Part shown: one piece after another, positions 1 through 6,372 of the stretch | How the letters are laid out: each line of letters opens with the position of its first letter | Position numbering within the stretch: position 1 is the first letter of the stretch | DNA from: Planctomicrobium piriforme | GTDB lineage: Bacteria > Planctomycetota > Planctomycetia > Planctomycetales > Planctomycetaceae | NCBI RefSeq assembly: GCF_900113665.1 | Contig: NZ_FOQD01000017.1 | Coordinates: 1 to 22,500, forward strand | Reading direction: 5' to 3' | Length of the DNA: 22,500 bases | Made by a program: the position numbers and the translations under genes | The notes under the pieces: generated by a model | Seen by the model: the letters and a program-made list of their open reading frames with translations, nothing else | The model's database searches: none | What the model was told of the DNA's origin: nothing

Positions 1-88
1 CGACACACAGCGCGGCGTCGACTGGCAACTGAGACTCGACGACGCACGCATCAAACTCAAATCCATCTACCCTAAAATCATCGATTGA
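1..88 (+). CDS. C-terminal fragment of a truncated gene, possibly IS630-like transposase
   Basis: Reading from base 2 gives an open frame to the TGA at 86-88. The last residues are DARIKLKSIYPKIID, preceded by a Trp-Gln pair. From memory, IS630-family transposases often end in a similar W-Q-x-x-x-x-x-DAR-hKLKxLYP tail, so this could be the end of such a transposase; that is family recall, not a search result. The gene runs off the left edge, so neither catalytic residues nor insertion-sequence ends can be checked. It converges on tig, with the tig terminator between them. It could also be an unrelated protein with a basic C-terminus. Confidence 0.4.
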   Translation, partial: DTQRGVDWQLRLDDARIKLKSIYPKIID

Positions 89-121
89 CGATGCAATAGT
101 CCCTTCACTTCTCGGCACTCA

Positions 122-156
122 AACAAAAAAGCCCTGGGATACTGATTTCCCAGGGC
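122..156 (-). terminator. Rho-independent terminator of tig
   Basis: Bases 131-139 and 148-156 form a perfect 9-bp GC-rich stem (GCCCTGGGA with TCCCAGGGC) around an 8-nt loop. On the minus strand it is followed at once by TTTTTTGTTTG (122-130). It lies about 30 nt past the tig stop codon. The plus-strand side has only TTTC, so it should act mainly for tig. Confidence 0.9.
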
Positions 157-172
157 TTTCGAAGATTGAACT

Positions 173-188
173 GAGCAAACTGCTCTAG
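173..188 (-). repeat. Stop-codon-associated hairpin repeat, copy 1 (end of tig)
   Basis: On the minus strand this reads CTAGAGCAGTTTGCTC. It contains the TAG stop codon of tig and a small hairpin (GAGCA, loop GTT, TGCTC). Exactly the same 16 nt, again including the TAG stop, occur at 16161-16176 at the end of a DUF1559 gene. The two genes are unrelated, so the shared sequence is not due to coding homology. Confidence 0.7.
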
Positions 189-1696
189 TTGTGGTCGTGG
201 TCGTGTCCGCCATGATCGTGATCGTGGTCATGATCGTGAGGAGCTTCTTCCGCTTCGACCGACGGGCTCCCGCAGATCGAGCGGTTCAGCGCCTCGACTT
301 CCGTCTCCATGCTGGCTGGCATCGGTACGTCCACGAAGTCGGCGTGGTCGAGAATGATGTCGACGGCTTTACGTTCGCGAATCTGGGCTTCGAGGTTTTC
401 GATCATGCCGGACTTGATCAGCCGGGCACGCACGCGACGCGGGTTTTCTCCGCGTGACATGGCCATCATCGCGATTTCGGCGTTGATGTCGTCGGCGGTG
501 ACTTCCAGTTTTTCTTCTTCGGCCAGACGGTCCAGCACGAAGTGTTCTTTCAGGTTCTGGCGGGTCATGGTGAGCGACCGCTGACGCAGGTCGTTTTCAC
601 GAGCCAGAATTTCTTTCGAGGTGAACCCGGCCTGTCGCATTTCCAGGATTTCGCGACGCAGCGCGTTGTCCACCTGTTTGCTGACGAGGTCTTCCGGCAA
701 TTCCCAGTTGGCCGAATCGGTGATCTTCTCGAGCACCTGACGACGGCAAGCCTGTCGTTGCTCGTACTTCATCTGCCGTTCGAGCATCCCCTTGACCTGA
801 TCGCGGAGGTCGTCCTGCGTGGTGGCGCCAATTCGGTTCAGGAAGCCCTGATCGAGAGCCGGCGTTTCGAGACGCTTGACGTCGAGAACAGTAAATTTGG
901 CATGCACGGTTTCGCCGCGAAGTTCGATCGCATCCGCTTCCATCGACACGGTGAGGTCGGTTTCGCGGGTTTCGCCGGCAGTCGCACCCGACATGAATTT
1001 GTCGAACCCGGCCAGTTCCGCATCCTGGAACCGCAGCTTGGGGCGAACCCGAATGCTGACATCTTCCATCTTCGCGACCGGTTCGCCGTTCAGCGTGATG
1101 TCGATGTTCACGGTGACGAAGTCGCCAGCCTGAGCGGGAGCGTCGACCGGAACAAGCTGTCCGTACTGCTGCAGGAACTGATCGAGGTAAGCGTCCACTT
1201 CCTTGTCGCCGATCGGACGGGCAGGGCGTTCGATCTTCAGCCCTTTGTACTTGGGCATATCGAACTGCGGACGGACTTCGACGTCGAATTCGTATTCGAA
1301 ATCGCCGACTTCCGGGATCTCGATGCTGTCGAGGTCGAGGTTCGGTTCGTTGATCGGTTCGAGTTCGGTTTCATCGCCAAGCTGCTCGAGACTGGCCATC
1401 AGCACCCGCTGCTTGACCTGTTCGGCGAGTTCGGTCTTGAAACGCTTCTTGACCAGATCGGTCGGGACGTGGCCGACGCGGAAGCCCGGGACGGCGGCGC
1501 GGACGGCATAGTCGTCCAGAATCGTGCCGAACACTTCATCAATGGACGCACGGGGAACGCTCACCCGAACGTGCTTTTTGCAGGGCCCGATGTCTTCGAT
1601 TTTGACATTCAGGGCCATGCGTGCCGGAGACTCATCGGCCTCGGCGGTGGCAACAGCTTCTTCTTCGACGACCGGCTTCTCTGATGACTTCGCCAT
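185..1696 (-). CDS. tig: Trigger factor, ribosome-associated chaperone
   Basis: Trigger factor binds at the ribosome exit tunnel and shields nascent chains; most members also carry a prolyl-isomerase domain. The protein (503 aa) shows the family order: an N-terminal ribosome-binding domain with signature GFRVGHVP (residues 71-78), an FKBP-like domain (about 190-290, divergent), and a helical C-terminal chaperone domain. The canonical FRK motif is altered: the Lys after Phe-Arg is Val. It has a roughly 27-residue acidic leader before the first domain and a C-terminal HDHDHDHDHGGHDHDHN tail (8 His, 6 Asp) that could bind metal, as the His-rich tail of SlyD does. I chose the ATG giving MAKSSEKP because a purine-rich GGGGGAAGAGGAA precedes it; an in-frame start at 1735 would add 13 residues. 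It follows tRNA-Gly on the same strand and ends at a strong terminator. Confidence 0.96.
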   Translation of the reverse strand: MAKSSEKPVVEEEAVATAEADESPARMALNVKIEDIGPCKKHVRVSVPRASIDEVFGTILDDYAVRAAVPGFRVGHVPTDLVKKRFKTELAEQVKQRVLMASLEQLGDETELEPINEPNLDLDSIEIPEVGDFEYEFDVEVRPQFDMPKYKGLKIERPARPIGDKEVDAYLDQFLQQYGQLVPVDAPAQAGDFVTVNIDITLNGEPVAKMEDVSIRVRPKLRFQDAELAGFDKFMSGATAGETRETDLTVSMEADAIELRGETVHAKFTVLDVKRLETPALDQGFLNRIGATTQDDLRDQVKGMLERQMKYEQRQACRRQVLEKITDSANWELPEDLVSKQVDNALRREILEMRQAGFTSKEILARENDLRQRSLTMTRQNLKEHFVLDRLAEEEKLEVTADDINAEIAMMAMSRGENPRRVRARLIKSGMIENLEAQIRERKAVDIILDHADFVDVPMPASMETEVEALNRSICGSPSVEAEEAPHDHDHDHDHGGHDHDHN

Positions 1697-1822
1697 TTCC
1701 TCTTCCCCCTCAAACAACAATCGGCCAGCGACCACACAGGATCACGGGCCGGTTACAGCGGGCTCCGTGAGATGGAACCCTTTGAGAAACTTTTGTGCCA
1801 ACAGACACCGCCTGCCGGCTGA

Positions 1823-1868
1823 ACAGATGTGCCTTGGTAATGCATCTGTCTTGAATGTGACTTCAAGA
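1823..1868 (-). other. Two consecutive stem-loops between tRNA-Gly and tig
   Basis: Immediately after the tRNA the minus strand reads TCTTGAAGTCACATTCAAGA, a perfect 7-bp stem with a 6-nt loop (1849-1868). It is followed by ACAGATG and CATCTGT arms (1823-1829 and 1843-1849) around a 13-nt loop. Neither has a U-tract, so they are poor intrinsic terminators. They may be a tRNA 3' trailer processing signal or part of a tig leader. Confidence 0.45.
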
Positions 1869-1940
1869 GCGGGTGAAGGGACTCGAACCCTCGACCTCCA
1901 CGATGGCAACGTGGCGCTCTGCCAATTGAGCTACACCCGC
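1868..1940 (-). tRNA. tRNA-Gly (anticodon GCC)
   Basis: The minus strand folds into a complete cloverleaf. The acceptor stem is GCGGGTG paired with CACCCGC, with a T discriminator base at 1868. The D-arm contains AGCTCAATTGGCAGAGC, the anticodon stem CCACG/CGTGG holds loop TTGCCAT with anticodon GCC, and the T-arm contains GGTTCGA. CCA is not encoded. It reads the glycine codons GGC and GGU. A good promoter lies about 40 nt upstream and tig follows on the same strand. Confidence 0.97.
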
Positions 1941-1980
1941 AACGGTCTTCTTCAGTCCACCCAAACGGGCGGGACCGGAG

Positions 1981-2010
1981 AGTTTAAGGTCCGATTTCCC
2001 GGATCGTCAA
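1981..2010 (-). promoter_or_regulatory. Sigma-70-type promoter for tRNA-Gly (and perhaps tig)
   Basis: On the minus strand TTGACG (2005-2010) and TAAACT (1981-1986) are separated by 18 nt. The -10 box lies about 40 nt before the tRNA 5' end. The following CTCCGGTCCCGCCC is GC-rich, like the discriminator of stringently controlled stable-RNA promoters. No better promoter was seen between the tRNA and tig, so read-through into tig is possible. Confidence 0.6.
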
Positions 2011-2106
2011 GCGATGTGAACGGGAACCGCTGAGGAGCCGTTCGAATTCTTGTGTTTTCAGTCGGATCAGTTGGTTCTGGCAAGGTTTACTGCCGGTTCA
2101 ACATTG

Positions 2107-2125
2107 AAAAAAGGCGAAGCCGCCC
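2107..2125 (-). terminator. Short Rho-independent terminator of the DUF1559-lipoprotein pair
   Basis: Just past the lipoprotein stop codon, the minus strand has GGCG-GCTT-CGCC followed directly by TTTTTT. The stem is only 4 bp (5 with a G-T pair), so its strength is uncertain, but the position is right for the end of this transcription unit. Confidence 0.55.
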
Positions 2126-2128
2126 GTC

Positions 2129-2575
2129 TTACTTGCTCACCAGATCGAAAGAAAGCACGTTGTTCTCACCTTTTTTGACCTCAGTTCGAAGGTCGGACTG
2201 CTTGGGGTCCGTGTACCATTCGGGAATGAGCGGCTTGGACATGAATGGAGAGTGGTAACCCTTGGGGGCAGGGACGTTCTCGTACGACTGCACGAGGACA
2301 ATGTGATGTCCGATTTGTGCTCCGTCTCCAGATTTTTGGGTTGTCAGCGTGTAGTTCCCCTTTGCATCGATCGAGCCGACAGCCATGCGGCCCGTCGTGC
2401 CCTTGTCGGCGTCCGGAATAAACTGCACCGAGCCGGTGCGTAATGGCTTGCCGTCAATTGTGATGACACCTGAAACTCTCGCGAGCGGCGGACCAGAACT
2501 GCCGCCGCAGCCGTTCATCAAAAAGAGCAAGCCCAGGAGTCCGGTCAGGGCAGCCGTCGAATGCAACTGTCGCAC
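2129..2575 (-). CDS. Small lipoprotein of the DUF1559-associated, carboxypeptidase-regulatory-like type
   Basis: This 148-residue protein has an N-terminal hydrophobic segment ending in LMNGC, an acceptable lipobox with the lipidated Cys at residue 23. It continues with a beta-rich domain containing VSGVITIDGKPLRTGSVQFIP, the VxGxVxxxGKPLxxGxVxFxP pattern of planctomycete carboxypeptidase-regulatory-like lipoproteins. Such proteins are expected at the outer or inner membrane surface; their role is unknown. I prefer the GTG at 2575 because GGGG lies a suitable distance upstream and the signal peptide then has normal length; a TTG at 2608 would add 11 residues. The DUF1559 gene lies 63 nt upstream on the same strand, so the two are probably co-transcribed. 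It resembles the lipoprotein at 16363-16821, which also follows DUF1559 genes. Confidence 0.8.
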   Translation of the reverse strand: MRQLHSTAALTGLLGLLFLMNGCGGSSGPPLARVSGVITIDGKPLRTGSVQFIPDADKGTTGRMAVGSIDAKGNYTLTTQKSGDGAQIGHHIVLVQSYENVPAPKGYHSPFMSKPLIPEWYTDPKQSDLRTEVKKGENNVLSFDLVSK

Positions 2576-2638
2576 AAAAACGTCCCCGTCTGGAAAAAGA
2601 TTAGGCAACGCAGTAGCGGTGATAGGCAGCAGCCTTAA

Positions 2639-3664
2639 TCAGTCGATGTTGCGGACGATCTCATTGCCTTTGATGCTCGCGAGAGAGCGATAAACAGTAA
2701 TGTCGGTGTTGTCGCCGACAAAACCCACTCGTCCATCTGCATAAAGCATATGGACCCCGCCGGTATGCTGCGAACTGAAAGGCAAGACGGTGACATCGCT
2801 GTTCTGGTCCTGCGGGACAGACTTCGGCGGCACCTGATTTGGTCCGTAGTAAGCTGCTTTGACCGCGCCAGATCCGGTCAGCACGATACCGCGAGCCCAG
2901 GGGCTGAAGCGTTCGTTGAAGCAGGTGGTGTACCCCATGTCGAGGAAAATCGAAGGCCGGAATTCACCATACAAAAACGTATTGCTGCTGCCATCGAGGA
3001 TGTCGGAAAGAGCGGTGTTGCTGTTTGCCAGAAAAACCCCCTTGCGGTTCTCCGCGAGTGCTGTCGGGGATGCGAATGAAATCGCAGTGCCTGAGGTGGC
3101 ATAGCCGGCGTTTCCCAGATAGCACGTCAGAGCTTTTCTGGTTGTCGCATACCCTTGATAGCCGAATTCGTCGCAGAATTTCTCGCCGGCATAAGAAGGG
3201 CAAACATAGCTAGTAATCAGCTTGCCGGCGTGAGTGGTGTTGACCGGTGCTGCGTAGCTGACATTGAAATCCAGCGAATTGTATATACTGCCTTGGTCGA
3301 TATAAGGCAGTATCATCACGAGCGGACCCATAAAGTTCTTGGGCGTCGGCGGCGATGTCGCTGTAAAGGTGTAGTCGATGCTGCCAGGAGGGAACAGTTT
3401 TGCGGCGTCGTGGTAGTTGTGGAGGGCCAGTCCGATCTGTTTCATGTTGTTGCGGCATGTCGATCGCCGCGCGGCTTCACGGGCTTGCTGCACGGCGGGG
3501 AGCAGCAGGGCGATCAGCACGGCGATGATCGCGATCACCACCAGCAGCTCAATCAGCGTGAAACCCGACTTGCGAAAGGGCCGCCGAACACGGGAGGCGG
3601 GCAGGCTCCCGTTCCGTTTGCGTAAGTAGAGAGAACGAAGTGTCCGGGTGAACGCTGGCAGCAT
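2639..3664 (-). CDS. DUF1559 (SBP_bac_10) pseudopilin-like protein
   Basis: The protein has 341 residues. A type IV prepilin-like motif, SGFTLIELLVVIAIIAV, gives a predicted cleavage after Gly34, with Phe35 as mature residue 1 and Glu39 at position 5. The adjoining QQAREAARRSTCRNNMKQIGLALHNYHD stretch (written here only as a landmark, split by the family's conserved Arg-Arg) leads into the DUF1559 domain, which ends with HTGGVHMLYADG, the H-x9-DG motif. Members are probably processed by a prepilin peptidase and exposed at the surface; their function is unknown. The leader is long for the family (33 residues before the cleavage site). No closer ATG, GTG or TTG start exists, and no convincing ribosome binding site precedes the ATG at 3664. 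A promoter lies about 70 nt upstream. It is followed by the lipoprotein gene at 2129-2575. Confidence 0.93.
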   Translation of the reverse strand: MLPAFTRTLRSLYLRKRNGSLPASRVRRPFRKSGFTLIELLVVIAIIAVLIALLLPAVQQAREAARRSTCRNNMKQIGLALHNYHDAAKLFPPGSIDYTFTATSPPTPKNFMGPLVMILPYIDQGSIYNSLDFNVSYAAPVNTTHAGKLITSYVCPSYAGEKFCDEFGYQGYATTRKALTCYLGNAGYATSGTAISFASPTALAENRKGVFLANSNTALSDILDGSSNTFLYGEFRPSIFLDMGYTTCFNERFSPWARGIVLTGSGAVKAAYYGPNQVPPKSVPQDQNSDVTVLPFSSQHTGGVHMLYADGRVGFVGDNTDITVYRSLASIKGNEIVRNID

Positions 3665-4039
3665 GATGGCGGCTTTCGCGAAGGGGTGAACGGCGCACGC
3701 AACAGCAAATCAGCATGAGTTGATGCGTGTGAACATAAACCTCCTGGTACGGCCCGTCAATCGTAAGATTGCTGTGATTTCATGCAGAATCTAACGGTTG
3801 ATTCCATTTCAGACAGGCTCTTGGCAGGAATTCATGACTCTTTTGCCTGACGGTTCCAATCGTCGCTGCTGCAAATTAGATCACCGAAATCGGTTTTTTT
3901 AAGACGGGCGGGCGCTGTACCGGCCCGTTTCGTGGCGAGTTGCGATTTGCTTGCGCCTCGGCTGACTGGTACGATTTTCAATGAGAACGCATCGAGCTCC
4001 CGGATGCGCTGGTTTCCCCTTCGCGACCCGCCGGTTTCC
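3665..4039. other. Divergent intergenic region between DUF1559 and M50 genes
   Basis: No convincing gene is seen in these 375 bases. The minus-strand promoter at 3732-3760 serves the DUF1559 gene. A T-run at 3893-3899 follows a very short 4-bp stem (ACCG-AAAT-CGGT), which is too weak to call a terminator. In-frame GTG or ATG codons upstream of the M50 start at 4040 are discussed with that gene. I could not pick out a clear promoter for the M50 gene. Confidence 0.5.
3732..3760 (-). promoter_or_regulatory. Candidate sigma-70 promoter of the DUF1559 gene
   Basis: On the minus strand TTGACG (3755-3760) and TATGTT (3732-3737) are separated by exactly 17 nt, about 70 nt before the ATG. The spacer contains AGGAGG, and TTTATG follows, so the same bases could be read as a Shine-Dalgarno and start of an 8-codon leader peptide ending at TGA 3710-3712. 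The two readings compete: if TATGTT is the -10 box, the leader ATG would lie upstream of the transcript. Confidence 0.5.
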
Positions 4040-5032
4040 ATGGATATTCGCCAGAACCCCCTGTGGTTGAGCCTCCCCCTCGGAAGACACTTCCGGACGG
4101 ACGTGCGGATCAGTCTCTGGTTTCCCATCGTCGCCCTGATTTTTTGCGGGCAGCTTGGCTTCCGCCTCGGGCTGATCGTCACTGGAATTCTCTTCGCCAG
4201 TATTCTGCTCCACGAATTTGCCCACGTTTTTGCCGCGCGACGCACTGGCGGCTCTGGCAGCGAAATTCTCATCTGGCCGCTCGGTGGTCTGGCCTTTGTC
4301 AGTCCCGCGCCGAATTTCTATTCGGAGTTCTGGACGGTTGCGGCCGGTCCGATTGTGAATTTGATGATTTGCCTGCTCTGCGTGCCGGCGATTGCGACAG
4401 CCCATCTGTTTCATCAGGCGTTGTCGCTGCTGACGCTACCCGCGGTTGACCTGGTGAACAACATGCCCCAGGCCCTGCTGCTGCTGACTTTTTCCCTGAA
4501 TCTCAAACTACTGGTCCTCAACCTGCTCCCGATCTATCCGCTTGATGGCGGGCAAATGGCTTTCAATGCGGCGAAGCTCACCTGGGACCGCCAGACTGCC
4601 AGAATCGGCACGCTCTGGGTCGGAATGATCCTGTCGATCATCATCACAATGGTGGGCTGGTACCTCGAATCCAGCAGCCTGATTTTCCTGGGTTCTGTCC
4701 TCATGATGCTGGGCACCTATGAGCATCTCGCGGCACAAATGGCCCGCCCTTTCGACGACTCGTTCATGGGCTACGACTTCTCGCAGGGCTACACGAGCCT
4801 TGAAGGCCGCGACGACCGCGAAGTCCGACAGCCAGGCCCGATCGAACGCTGGCGTCGGCAACGGGCACAGCGGAAACGCGAGAAAGAACTGCTGCAGAAA
4901 CTCGAAACCGAACGCCGCGTCGACGAACTGCTCGACAAAGTCCACCAGCACGGCATGACCTCCCTGACCGACGCCGAACGCCGCTTCCTGCAACGCGCCA
5001 GCGGCCGGTACCGGAGTCCGGGGAAGGAGTGA
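4040..5032 (+). CDS. Site-2 protease family (M50) intramembrane metalloprotease
   Basis: Several hydrophobic segments carry the M50 signatures. The zinc-binding HEFAH is at residues 58-62, inside a membrane helix, and NLLPIYPLDGG at 161-171 supplies the third zinc ligand (Asp). WPLGGLAF (79-86) and the AAGPIVNL loop (101-108) match M50B proteins. Such enzymes cut membrane-anchored substrates within the bilayer; no substrate is evident here. After the last helix a roughly 100-residue charged cytosolic tail contains a coiled-coil-like stretch and VDELLDKVHQHGMTSLTDAE, similar to a tail seen on many bacterial rhomboid and M50 proteins. I chose ATG 4040 (330 aa) because it starts just before the first conserved residues; a GTG at 3932 would add 36 residues without hydrophobic character. 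The ribosome binding site is weak. Confidence 0.9.
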   Translation: MDIRQNPLWLSLPLGRHFRTDVRISLWFPIVALIFCGQLGFRLGLIVTGILFASILLHEFAHVFAARRTGGSGSEILIWPLGGLAFVSPAPNFYSEFWTVAAGPIVNLMICLLCVPAIATAHLFHQALSLLTLPAVDLVNNMPQALLLLTFSLNLKLLVLNLLPIYPLDGGQMAFNAAKLTWDRQTARIGTLWVGMILSIIITMVGWYLESSSLIFLGSVLMMLGTYEHLAAQMARPFDDSFMGYDFSQGYTSLEGRDDREVRQPGPIERWRRQRAQRKREKELLQKLETERRVDELLDKVHQHGMTSLTDAERRFLQRASGRYRSPGKE

Positions 5033-5097
5033 GGGGGAGGAGTTAGGAAGTAGGGGTCAGGTTCAGGGGCCAGAGGTCGGGGTTGGGAAGTCAGGGT
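5030..5097 (-). repeat. Degenerate heptamer array 1 (G-rich on + strand)
   Basis: Starting at the M50 stop codon, the plus strand shows units such as TCAGGGG, CCAGAGG, TCGGGGT, TGGGAAG and TCAGGGT in strict 7-nt steps, with one 6-nt step near 5057. Read on the minus strand the unit is close to CCCCTGA, the same family as the array at 9623-9671 but in the opposite orientation. The GGG/GGGG runs could also allow G-quadruplex formation. The array fills the gap between two plus-strand genes. Confidence 0.65.
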
Positions 5098-5107
5098 ACT
5101 AAGCGTC

Positions 5108-5674
5108 ATGATGCAAATCGTGAGGAGCACAGCCATTTTTCTTGCGTTGTTTGGCTGGGCGTTCGGTGAGGACCGGAAGTCGTCTTATGAAGTCTCGGAA
5201 GTCTATGAAGGCCTTCGGCAACAGGCTCTGAACGTCAAATCTGAGGAAGCTGGCAGCTTTTCCGGGAAGCCTGTCTGGGCTGTCCTGATGGAATCCGGAC
5301 ATTCGCAAGCCGCAGTCACGCTAGTTGCTGTCGGTGACAGTGGCTCAAGCCTGTACTTCTCCAGCGGGGGCGGGATTATCGGCGCAGCCGGTTTAGAAAA
5401 TGTCCCGGTAGCATCCAGTGATTTCGTGAAGTTGGCCGGAACCTGTCTCCACGACATGAAAAAGACGGAGGAATTCCCAATCGTCAAACCGGACTACACG
5501 ACTTTTTATGTACTCACGGACAAGGGCGTCTTCACCTACACGGCCAAGACAGATGATCTTGGCGAAAACCGCGACAAGCTGTCGAAGTTATTTCATCAAG
5601 GCCATCACCTCATCAGTCAAATTCGGATCGCGACTGAGCGGCGGGAAGCGGAAAAGAACAAGAAACCGAACTGA
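5108..5674 (+). CDS. Secreted protein of a conserved bacterial family of unknown function
   Basis: The 188-residue product begins with a short signal peptide (hydrophobic to about residue 19, ending WAFG-ED). The mature part carries motifs that I recall from a widespread uncharacterised bacterial family: VYEGLRQQAL near the N-terminus, PVWAVLMESG and VTLVAVGD in the middle, then SLYFSSGGGIIG, and near the C-terminus FYVLTDKGVFTYTA and LFHQGHHLISQI. No catalytic motif is obvious. Family members that I recall usually lack a signal peptide, so export here would be a variation. Two ATGs are adjacent (5108 and 5111); the Shine-Dalgarno is weak. It sits between the heptamer array and the tandem paralogues and probably shares a transcript with them (60 nt to the next start). 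Confidence 0.75.
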   Translation: MMQIVRSTAIFLALFGWAFGEDRKSSYEVSEVYEGLRQQALNVKSEEAGSFSGKPVWAVLMESGHSQAAVTLVAVGDSGSSLYFSSGGGIIGAAGLENVPVASSDFVKLAGTCLHDMKKTEEFPIVKPDYTTFYVLTDKGVFTYTAKTDDLGENRDKLSKLFHQGHHLISQIRIATERREAEKNKKPN

Positions 5675-5734
5675 ACCAGGCATTTTCCCATGCATGAGCG
5701 AAGGGAACAAAAATTCGTTGTCGGGAGGGCCGCC

Positions 5735-6325
5735 TTGATTCAGCGTTATCGATTGCTCGTGTCTTTGGTTCTCTGCGTCGCATGCGCCGTCTCTTCCGGA
5801 CGCGCTGAAGAACCCGTCGTCTCCGCGAATCGCGATGCGGAAGTTCTGGAGGCTGTCCTGTTGGATCTCCTGCGAGATCCTGGTCACGACAGCCCGTTGG
5901 GCGACAAGGATGGTCCGCCGAAGGAGATTTACTTTGAGGCCGAGCTGAATCAGGGGGCCAAAAACGTCAAGGAGATTCTGCTTCGCACGACTGAACGACC
6001 GTGGCAGTCCTTGTCACCACCTCAACTCGAAAAAGTCGAAGCCGCCGCGAACGATCTTGTGCGACGAGTCACCGCCAAAGAAACGCTCGCGGATTTTCAG
6101 CCGAAAGATTCCCGGATTCATCTTTACGACAAAGAGAAACCGATCGTTCCTCATGGGACCGGACCAGTCCGTGCCTGGATTCCCGGTTACTCGCCTGATG
6201 GGGTCTGGGCAGTGGTCCGTATCAGTCTTCCCTCGTACCCGCACGTTGTTGAGGCCACCTATGCGCTCGCCAATGTGGAAGGCAAATGGCGAGTACGGCT
6301 CCGGCAGTTCAGTCATTATTATTGA
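5735..6325 (+). CDS. Secreted protein of unknown function, tandem paralogue 1
   Basis: The gene encodes 196 residues with a signal peptide (IQRYRLLVSLVLCVACAV, cleavage likely at GRA-EE). The mature part begins with VVSANRDAEVLEAVLLDLL and ends with WIPGYSPDGVWAVVRISLP and a VEATYALANVEGKWRVRLRQFSHYY-like final stretch rich in beta strands. I do not recognise a family. The TTG start at 5735 is preferred over an upstream ATG at 5690 because it has GGGAGGG 5 nt upstream and aligns exactly with the start of the next gene, where the same TTG is used; the signal peptide also then starts correctly. Bases 5724-5778 are identical to 6362-6416 in the following paralogue, while the rest has diverged. 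Confidence 0.8.
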   Translation: MIQRYRLLVSLVLCVACAVSSGRAEEPVVSANRDAEVLEAVLLDLLRDPGHDSPLGDKDGPPKEIYFEAELNQGAKNVKEILLRTTERPWQSLSPPQLEKVEAAANDLVRRVTAKETLADFQPKDSRIHLYDKEKPIVPHGTGPVRAWIPGYSPDGVWAVVRISLPSYPHVVEATYALANVEGKWRVRLRQFSHYY

Positions 6326-6372
6326 GCCAGTATTGTCTGGCGTGAAGCAAGTTCGTTGTCAGGAGGGCCGCC

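Noticed and set aside
542..1684. Long open frame of 380 codons on the plus strand
   Set aside because: It is antisense to tig, which is certain; the frame is open only because of the GC-rich third-position pattern of tig.
3880..3899. Hairpin plus seven T residues as a terminator
   Set aside because: The stem is only 4 bp, and no plus-strand gene lies upstream to be terminated.
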